Shown: positions 25,250-30,868 of the stretch, piece by piece
How the letters are laid out: every line of letters begins with the position of its first letter
How positions within the stretch are numbered: the first letter of the stretch is position 1
Assembly (NCBI RefSeq): GCF_000142905.1
Contig: NW_013657651.1
Location: forward strand, 361,682-392,549
From: Thecamonas trahens ATCC 50062
Taxonomy: Eukaryota > Apusozoa > Apusomonadida > Apusomonadidae
Direction: 5' to 3'
Length of the DNA stretch: 30,868 bases
Program-made: the position numbers and the translations under genes
The notes under the pieces: generated by a model
What the model was told of the DNA's origin: nothing
Database searches by the model: none
Seen by the model: only the letters and a program-made list of their open reading frames with translations

Positions 25250-26412
25250 ATGACGGCAGGAGTGATGTTCCAGAAGGTGCTTGGAGCAAGTCTGGGACCT
25301 GTGCTTGTGGCGCATGACAAGTTCTATGGTTGGCTCAATGCGGCTCTGACGACGGTGCTCGACGGACAGGGCGACCGTGTTCCATCGTGGCTGACGGCGG
25401 ATGCGGTGACATGGGCTCGTTCCTTCCTCCTCATTCCGACGCTCCTGCTCTTGGCGGGAGGTCATGGCATCCTTCCGGCGATCCTGGTGCTTCTGGTCGA
25501 CTTTGGTGACTTTCTCGACGGCGTGGTCTGGCGGTGGTGGGCCGGGCGGAAGGCGGCGGGTAGGCCGGCCGGCGGGGCGACGCAGCTCCCGCTGGCAGCC
25601 GACGTGCTGACGGGTGAAGATGCTCAGCCTATCAAGTTTGACGCGGTGTATGCGTCGCGGCGGGCGGCAGGCCTGGCCAGCAAGTGGGGCCAGTACTTTG
25701 ACGCGGTGGCCGACAAGGCGTTCCTGGTTCCGGTGTGGATCTCGATGGCGGTGCTGCCGGTCGGTGCCAATTCGATCCTCTCGCTGGTGGCGCTCTGGGC
25801 GCTCGCCGGGATCGAGGCGTACTCGGCGCTCATCCGGACCAAGCGGTACTTTTCGGATCCGGTGGAGGTGGCCGAGGTTGCTGTGGCCGACGCGGCCAAC
25901 GACTCGGGGGTCAAGTCGGACGAGGTGGGCAAGGCCAAGCAGACGTTGCAGATGGTGGGGACGGCGCTTCTGCTTTGCCCACTCGGGGCGTGGTACCTCG
26001 GGCTTGTGCTCCTCTTCCTCGCTATTCCGCTCGCCGGCGAATCGGTCCGGCGCAAGCTCGTCTCGCGGCGGATCTTTGCGCCGCTTGAGATCCGTGGCGG
26101 CGGAGTCGACCTCGCCATGCTGCAGTATGTGGCCAAGGCGGCATCGCTTGGCTCGCACCTCACGGTCGGGGTTGTCTCGTACGACGAGGTCTCGCTCAAG
26201 GACGACATGCGGCTGATGGCACAGGTCAAGGACGTCGACGCCGTCGTTGCTCTCCTCCAGGGCGACATTGCGGTCAACGAGGCGTACCTCAACGACATGG
26301 GCTTTGACTACCTTGTCCTTCCGCGCCCGACGCCAGCGTGCCCACGCTCTCGGAGGAGGACTACGATGCAGGGCTCGTTGCCGCCGGCAAGGTCCATTTT
26401 CTCGCGCTTTGA
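25250..26412 (+). CDS. CDP-alcohol phosphatidyltransferase fused to degenerate cytidylyltransferase (frameshift near the end)
   Basis: CDP-alcohol phosphatidyltransferases make phospholipids from a CDP-linked donor and an alcohol. The N-terminal part (about 45-265) has several membrane segments and the family motif: D87, D90, G91 and R95 (DFLDGVVWR, with Ala replaced by Trp), then G147, D151 and D155 in GQYFDAVAD. The spacer between R95 and G147 is 51 residues instead of the usual 8. Residues about 278-358 resemble a CTP-transferase Rossmann fold (AAKAASLG-type helix, HLTVGVVSYDEV), but the HxGH motif is absent. The 25250 frame turns basic after DYLVLP; one base over it reads APDASVPTLSEEDYDAGLVA and ends at TGA 26410-26412, similar to the AAGK region of these enzymes. 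The missing base is near 26321. Restored length is about 387 residues. The alcohol substrate is unknown. Confidence 0.75.
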
Positions 26413-26480
26413 GCGTGCCCACCGTCGCAGCCTCGTGAAGAAGAAACGACGTACATACTGCAGGTAGTGTATTGGGTCGG

Positions 26481-27200
26481 TCAGGCTAGGCTGTTGTTGA
26501 TGATGTTGGTGGCAAAGTCGGCACGTCCTGCGGTAAAGGTGTCGCGGCGGAGCTTCCAGCGGTCGACGACGGCGTCGGCGTTCTCGAGGCGAACGTAGAT
26601 GCCTTCGGCCTCATCAGAGCCATAAGCCGACGTGGTCTTATCGAGGGCCGCGACAAGGTTGTCGAGCTTGGCGCCTGCGGCTGGAGCGTCGAGGAGGAGC
26701 GGGACGAGCGGGAAGACGCCTGCGTCGACGAGCGGGGCGAGCAGGGCCTCCACCCGCGGGCGCGAGAGGAACGTCTCGGACGGCTTGTGGAGGACGTCAA
26801 AGGCGATAAAGTAGCTCTGCAGAGCGTCGTAGGCCACGGCATGGCGGGCCCACATCCACTCACCGTAGAGGACGTAGTCTGTGGAGAGGACGGCGAAGAG
26901 CGCCTCCATGTGCTCGTAGATCCAGTCGCGGTAGACGTTGTACTGCGGGTGCTTCTCCGAGCCGATCAAGCCTGATCGCTTCTGCATGACCGGCTCCCAC
27001 TCGCGCTCAAAGTGGACGCCCACGTTGGCGCCATCAACCTTCTCCTGCACCACATACCGTAGCTCGGCAGAAGTCGACGAGCTCTTGACCGCCCGGGCGA
27101 TCGACTTCCAGCTCACCGACTTGTCGTCGTCGACGACGGTCGATCCCTCGAGATGCGGCGTCTTGGGGTACTTGTAGAACTTGGCCGAGGCTGCCGACAT
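26481..27200 (-). CDS. RNA ligase (Rnl2/PF09414-like nucleotidyltransferase)
   Basis: 239 residues. It joins nicked RNA through a lysyl-AMP intermediate. All nucleotidyltransferase motifs are visible in order: motif I EKVDGANV with nucleophile K54, motif III LYGEWMWARH (E114), IIIa FIAFDV (131-136), IV EGIYVRLE (E199) and V DRWKLRRD (K216). The layout matches small RNA ligases of the PF09414 type known from bacteria, viruses and some eukaryotes; no separate C-terminal domain is present. A biological role in RNA repair or tRNA maintenance is inferred. ATG 27200 is the first in frame. It is convergent with the CDP-alcohol gene (68 bases) and divergent from the GTPase gene (173 bases). Composition does not differ obviously from neighbours, so any horizontal transfer would be old. 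Confidence 0.87.
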   Translation of the reverse strand: MSAASAKFYKYPKTPHLEGSTVVDDDKSVSWKSIARAVKSSSTSAELRYVVQEKVDGANVGVHFEREWEPVMQKRSGLIGSEKHPQYNVYRDWIYEHMEALFAVLSTDYVLYGEWMWARHAVAYDALQSYFIAFDVLHKPSETFLSRPRVEALLAPLVDAGVFPLVPLLLDAPAAGAKLDNLVAALDKTTSAYGSDEAEGIYVRLENADAVVDRWKLRRDTFTAGRADFATNIINNSLA

Positions 27201-27373
27201 GAGCAAGGATTGTGGCGATGAGTGCGAGGACGAGAGGTGTGCGGCATGGGGCGAGTACGGCTGGAGTTTTGTGGACGGAAATGGCTGCGAGCCAAATGGA
27301 ATCGTTGGCTTACTGGAATGGAAGATTGCCTCGAACGGCGGCGACTTGTCGCGAGTTGGAAGCGTGGGCGGCC
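27201..27373. promoter_or_regulatory. Short divergent promoter region
   Basis: 173 bases between the ATGs of the RNA ligase (-) and GTPase (+) genes, so both are likely controlled from here. No TATA box or other element is recognised. Confidence 0.45.
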
Positions 27374-28471
27374 ATGGCTGCCGAAGAAGAGCTGCAGTTC
27401 AAGGTGGTCATTGTTGGCGATGCGCATACCGGCAAGTCGACGATGGTCCGGGTGCTGGGAGGAGGAGATGCTGAGCCAGCGGTGATGGTTGTGGGCACAA
27501 CGATGGTGAGAGTCGACACAGCTGTGGACGGGCAGCAGGTGTCGATGAATGTGTTCGACTCGGACGGCGCCGAGGCGTGGCGGGCGCCGGCCCCGGCATT
27601 CTTTCGCGGCGTGCACGGCGTGGTTCTGGTGTTTGATCCGAGTCAGCCGGCGACGCTAGAGTCTGTGAGCGGGCGGTGGGCCGGGGAGCTGGAAAAGTGT
27701 GAGTGTGCGGCGTCGGCGGGCGTCTCGATCGTTCTTGCTGCACACGAGCGGCATGGGGCGGCGATGGACGACGTGATGAAGACCAAAGCCCGCAAGGTGG
27801 CGGGGCAGCTCGGCGCGGCGTTTGCCGTCTTTGATGCGGCCAAGCCCGAGTCGGTCTCGGCTTGCCTCGGCGACCTCGCGCATGATATGTTCCGGCACCA
27901 CACACAGCCACGCACGCTCTCGATCATGATGGCTGGAGCGCCGGGGGCCGGCGCACGGTCGATCTGGCGGACGCTGCTGCATGGGCCCGAGTTTGGGACC
28001 GAAATGGTGTCGTACGACGTGAGCGTCGACTTTGCACGGGTGCTTCTCGAACAGGGGCGAGCCGAGGCCAGAGTCTGGGCGCCGGCGCACCGAGTCGGGG
28101 AGATGGTGATGCAGACGGTTCACGAGCGTCGCATGGGTGATGTGGACGGTGTCTTTCTTGTGTATTATCCCGCCAAGCCGGCGACGATTGGCGGAGCGGC
28201 CGAGGCGTGGGCAGAGATTGGGCCGTTTATGGCCGACGATGTCGTTGTCATCCTTGCCGCCCACATGCGGCACGGACATAGTCAAACGGGCGTGGCCAAA
28301 AAGAGGGCAGCTGCGCTTGCTGACGCGATCGGCGCGCTTGTGGCCGATGTGGATGCAGGTGAACCGAGCTCGATCCATGCGTGTCTCGAGATGATTGCCG
28401 GCGGAGCAAAGTGCGATCGAGGCGGAGGCAGCGGTGGCGGTGGAGGTGTGTGGAGGTGTACAATTGAATGA
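27374..28471 (+). CDS. Tandem Ras/Rab-like GTPase with second pseudo-GTPase copy
   Basis: 365 residues from ATG 27374 (MAAEEELQFKVVIVGD). First domain: intact P-loop GDAHTGKST (G15-T23), a DxxG-type motif at 62-65 (DSDG), and HGVVLVFDPSQPATLESV, a Rab-like strand and helix. The guanine-specifying NKxD is replaced by AAHERHG (122-128). Second domain from about 180 repeats the pattern (GVFLVYYPAKPATI, ILAAHMRHG, EPSSIHACLEMIA against PESVSACLGDLA), but its P-loop reads GAPGAGARS with Lys replaced by Ala, so it should not bind nucleotide. The protein ends in CTIE, formally CaaX-like but with an unusual final Glu. Function unknown. Upstream in-frame ATGs (27218 and others) give a poorly structured leader; 27374 places the P-loop at the family-typical distance. 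Confidence 0.75.
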   Translation: MAAEEELQFKVVIVGDAHTGKSTMVRVLGGGDAEPAVMVVGTTMVRVDTAVDGQQVSMNVFDSDGAEAWRAPAPAFFRGVHGVVLVFDPSQPATLESVSGRWAGELEKCECAASAGVSIVLAAHERHGAAMDDVMKTKARKVAGQLGAAFAVFDAAKPESVSACLGDLAHDMFRHHTQPRTLSIMMAGAPGAGARSIWRTLLHGPEFGTEMVSYDVSVDFARVLLEQGRAEARVWAPAHRVGEMVMQTVHERRMGDVDGVFLVYYPAKPATIGGAAEAWAEIGPFMADDVVVILAAHMRHGHSQTGVAKKRAAALADAIGALVADVDAGEPSSIHACLEMIAGGAKCDRGGGSGGGGGVWRCTIE

Positions 28472-29068
28472 CGTGCGATAGGCGTGCGCGCGCACGTGTG
28501 TGTGTATGTGTGTGTGGACTATTTATAGCTTGTGTGTATGTGCAAGAATCGATGCAGACCAATGGCAGGACCAGCAGCAGCAGTTGGTGGCAGACATTGG
28601 CACCTGTCGTCAAGAGTACGTGGGAGCGAATTCCGTGAGCGATCGTGGGGGTAACGGGAGGAGGGAGAAGGGGGCATTCTGTGACTTCCAGATGGTCTCC
28701 ATCGTGTTTTTGTGGCGACAGAAGACATAGACATGAAGCAACGTCGTTTTCCATGTTCTTGCGCTTGTGGTGGTGGGTGTGTGGCGTTGGCGTTGCCGTC
28801 GTGCTACAAGTGGCTGCTTGCTGGCTGGGCCGCAGAGCGTTGGCGATTTTTTGGCGAAGCTGACCAGGGAAGGGGGTGTGGGGGTGTGGGGGAAGGGGTG
28901 TGGGGGATTGGTCATGGGTGTATGTACACTCATGTAATGCGTATGTGTGTTTGTATGTGTGCGTGTGTGTGTTTATGTGTGATTATGCGTGTGCGGTTGT
29001 GGGTGTTGTGGGTGGTGTGGGTGTTGTGGGTTGTGGGTGTTGGCGGTGTCGTCGACGGTGTTCGTACA

Positions 29069-29130
<62 letters not shown>

Positions 29131-29162
29131 TTGTGTGTGTGCGGTTGTGTGGGCGCACCATC
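28472..29162. other. Intergenic/TG-rich region with a possible first exon
   Basis: About 690 bases. A TATA-like TATTTATA lies at about 28520-28527. At 28552 an ATG opens a short frame ending at a GTACGT donor (28616), which may be the first exon of the FHA gene (see findings). From about 28930 the sequence is TG-rich, with a nearly pure (TG)28 at 29072-29127. No other gene is seen. Confidence 0.5.
29072..29127. repeat. (TG)n microsatellite, about 28 units
   Basis: An essentially uninterrupted TG tract about 35 bases upstream of the candidate ATG of the FHA gene. It would be inside the intron if the spliced model is right. Confidence 0.95.
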
Positions 29163-30866
29163 ATGGACGTGGGTACTTGTGGATGGCGTCGATTAGTGGC
29201 GGACTCTGAAGCAGGAGCGGCCGGGGATGACGGGAGCCAGCCGTGGGGCCGGCTCGTGACGCTCAACCGCAAGAACACGCACATTAAGCTGGCAGAGATG
29301 AAGACGCTGTTGGGACGCAAGGGATGCGACCACAACTTTTCGGACATTCCACTGCTCTCGTCTAAACACTGCCGGATCATCCGCAAGGAGAAGGACGGCG
29401 GGCGCGACGACGACGACAACTCGCCCGAGGGCCTGGTCGACTTTGAGGTGGAGGTTGTAGACCTCTCGACGAACGGCACGTTCATCAACGGCGTCAAGAT
29501 CGGCAAGCGGAACCGGGCGCGGCTCCGGCACGGCGACGAGCTGTACCTCTGCGATTCTGTGGCGTACATCTACACGCACCTCAACCTCAACATGCCGCGC
29601 GAGCTCGGCGCCAACGAGGTGGGCGACCTCTCGACGCCGGAAGACTACATCAACGCGATGCGGATGGGGGTCTCGTCGGCGGTGCTGAAGGACCTGACAG
29701 TCTCGCTGCGGCACTCGAAGCAGAACGACACCGACTTTACGGAGGAGTTTGTGTCGATGGGCGGCGCGGACGCGCTCATCGAGTCGATGACGCATCTCAA
29801 CGCGCAGCCGAAAAAGTCATCGGTCCACATCGACTCGCTGATGGAGTGTGTCAAGTCGCTGTACGCGCTGATGAACACGCCCGAGGGCTTTGAGGCCGTG
29901 CTTAACACGGCGTCGAGCATCGACCAGCTTGTGCTCCTCCTCGACGTCAACGACAACAACCTGCGCAACAAGGTGACCAAGCTCCTTTGCCCGGTGGCGA
30001 CGCTCAACGACCGTGGGCATGCACTTGTCCTCGCGGCGTTTACCTTTTTCAAGACGCGGCGGCGTCAGCACTCGCGATTCTCGAAACTTCTCGACCTGCT
30101 CTCTGTCGAGTTTACGGACAAGTTTACGGACGACGACGTGGCGCTCAAGCGCAACGTTATGATGTTCATCAACGGGGTCGTCTCGTACCCCGAGGACATC
30201 TCGTCGCGGTGCCAGCTCCGCGACGAGTTTGTGCAGGAGGGCATCATCGAGGCCATTTCCATGATGAAGAACCTCAACGACGACGCGCTGTCGACGCAGC
30301 TGGCATCGTTTATGGAGGAGCTTGCCGAGGACCGCAAGGAGAGCTCGGTGGGTGGACTCAACCTGACGGACCCGGTTGGGGTGGCCAAGGCGCTTTTTGT
30401 GCAGCTCCGCGGCTCGCCGCATCTCAAGACCTTTCTCGACGTGCTGCTGTCGCTCCTGCTGTTGCCGTCGGACGATTCGGACGCGTGGCAGGCGCTCTCG
30501 GGCGCGCTCAAGCCCGCGCTCGAGCCTTTCCTTTCGCACGATGACGACGAGAACACAAGCGCACTCTCGACCGAGATTGGCGTCGACCTTGACTCGATCA
30601 AGTCTGCCCTCGACGGCACGTCGGTGGTGGCTGATCTTGAGGCTGTGACTGCAGCCGGCGCGGGCGGCGGCAACGATCCGAACGAGACCGACGGCGGCGA
30701 GTCGCCGGCGGCGCTGGTTGAAAAGTATCAGTCCCAGTTTGCCGAGCTGCAAAAGGTCAACGCTGAGCTACTGCTGGAGATCAAGAACTTGAAGGAGGCA
30801 GGCGCAGGAGGTGCTGGAGCATCGTCGCCGGCGTCGACAGCACCACCGCCGCCGCCGGCAGCTTAA
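29163..30866 (+). CDS. FHA domain plus formin GBD/FH3-like protein
   Basis: 567 residues. An FHA domain (about 28-137), which binds phosphothreonine, has the expected residues: GR at 51-52, SSKHC (66-70) and STNGTFING (102-110). From about 155 to 480 a helical armadillo-type region resembles the diaphanous GBD/FH3 module (VKSLYALMNTPEGFEAVL, VMMFINGVVSYPEDISSRCQ and similar strings). A coiled coil follows (VEKYQSQFAELQKVNAELLL) and then a short Pro tract (STAPPPPPAA) before TAA at 30864-30866, two bases from the window end. In formins a Pro-rich FH1 and an FH2 actin domain would come next; neither is present. Binding a Rho-type GTPase is inferred from the family. Start: ATG 29163 is the simplest; a spliced start using exon 28552-28615 is also phase-compatible. 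Confidence 0.78.
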   Translation: MDVGTCGWRRLVADSEAGAAGDDGSQPWGRLVTLNRKNTHIKLAEMKTLLGRKGCDHNFSDIPLLSSKHCRIIRKEKDGGRDDDDNSPEGLVDFEVEVVDLSTNGTFINGVKIGKRNRARLRHGDELYLCDSVAYIYTHLNLNMPRELGANEVGDLSTPEDYINAMRMGVSSAVLKDLTVSLRHSKQNDTDFTEEFVSMGGADALIESMTHLNAQPKKSSVHIDSLMECVKSLYALMNTPEGFEAVLNTASSIDQLVLLLDVNDNNLRNKVTKLLCPVATLNDRGHALVLAAFTFFKTRRRQHSRFSKLLDLLSVEFTDKFTDDDVALKRNVMMFINGVVSYPEDISSRCQLRDEFVQEGIIEAISMMKNLNDDALSTQLASFMEELAEDRKESSVGGLNLTDPVGVAKALFVQLRGSPHLKTFLDVLLSLLLLPSDDSDAWQALSGALKPALEPFLSHDDDENTSALSTEIGVDLDSIKSALDGTSVVADLEAVTAAGAGGGNDPNETDGGESPAALVEKYQSQFAELQKVNAELLLEIKNLKEAGAGGAGASSPASTAPPPPPAA

Positions 30867-30868
30867 GA

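Noticed and set aside
28645-28960. Trp/Cys/Val-rich open frames
   Set aside because: Low-complexity reading of TG-rich sequence with no supporting motif.
1-30868. CRISPR arrays, insertion sequences, integrated viruses, tRNA or rRNA genes
   Set aside because: No direct-repeat/spacer pattern, transposase, viral gene or tRNA B-box seen on either strand.

Overview
This is nuclear DNA of a GC-rich unicellular eukaryote. It carries spliceosomal introns, a TFIID subunit, THO, ATRIP and calcipressin homologues, a mitochondrial assembly factor and an FHA/formin-type protein. Bacterial operons and Shine-Dalgarno sites are absent. Genes are packed tightly, with strong G/C third-position bias, (TG)n tracts and pure G or C runs of about 11-22 nt between genes. 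This recalls a free-living flagellate such as the apusomonad Thecamonas, but that placement is inference from style, not a database match.

Layout, left to right: TAF12 (+, one intron); SNF1/CAMKL-like kinase (+); two small minus-strand proteins, one probably mitochondrial; secreted beta-helix protein (+, frameshifted); calcipressin/RCAN (+, one intron); alanine aminotransferase (+); acidic Ser-rich protein (-); ATRIP-like checkpoint protein (-, probably one intron); PET191/COA5 (+); THOC5 (-, frameshifted); PH-PH-CH-CH-CH cytoskeletal protein (-, one intron); EF-hand/ubiquitin-like/calcineurin-type phosphatase of about 1,400 residues (+, frameshifted); basic nuclear-type protein of unknown function (-); CDP-alcohol phosphatidyltransferase fused to a degenerate cytidylyltransferase (+, frameshifted near its end); RNA ligase (-) sharing a short divergent promoter with a tandem GTPase/pseudo-GTPase (+); FHA plus formin-FH3-like protein (+) ending two bases before the window does.

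There is no operon-like system. The genes cover transcription and mRNP assembly (TAF12, THOC5), DNA damage signalling (ATRIP), calcium/phosphatase signalling (RCAN plus a calcineurin-type phosphatase with built-in EF-hands), cytoskeleton (PH-CH, FHA-FH3), lipid synthesis and RNA repair.

Three observations stand out. First, several proteins have unusual architectures: EF-UBL-PPP with a roughly 350-residue insertion in the catalytic domain, CDP-AP/cytidylyltransferase, GTPase/pseudo-GTPase, and FHA-FH3 without FH2. Second, all three introns placed by protein homology begin with GTACG, and the same donor predicts further introns. Third, four conserved genes each need one extra base at or near a short same-base run to restore the frame, which most simply means homopolymer undercalls in the assembly. 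Identifications rest on motif recognition by eye; no searches were run.
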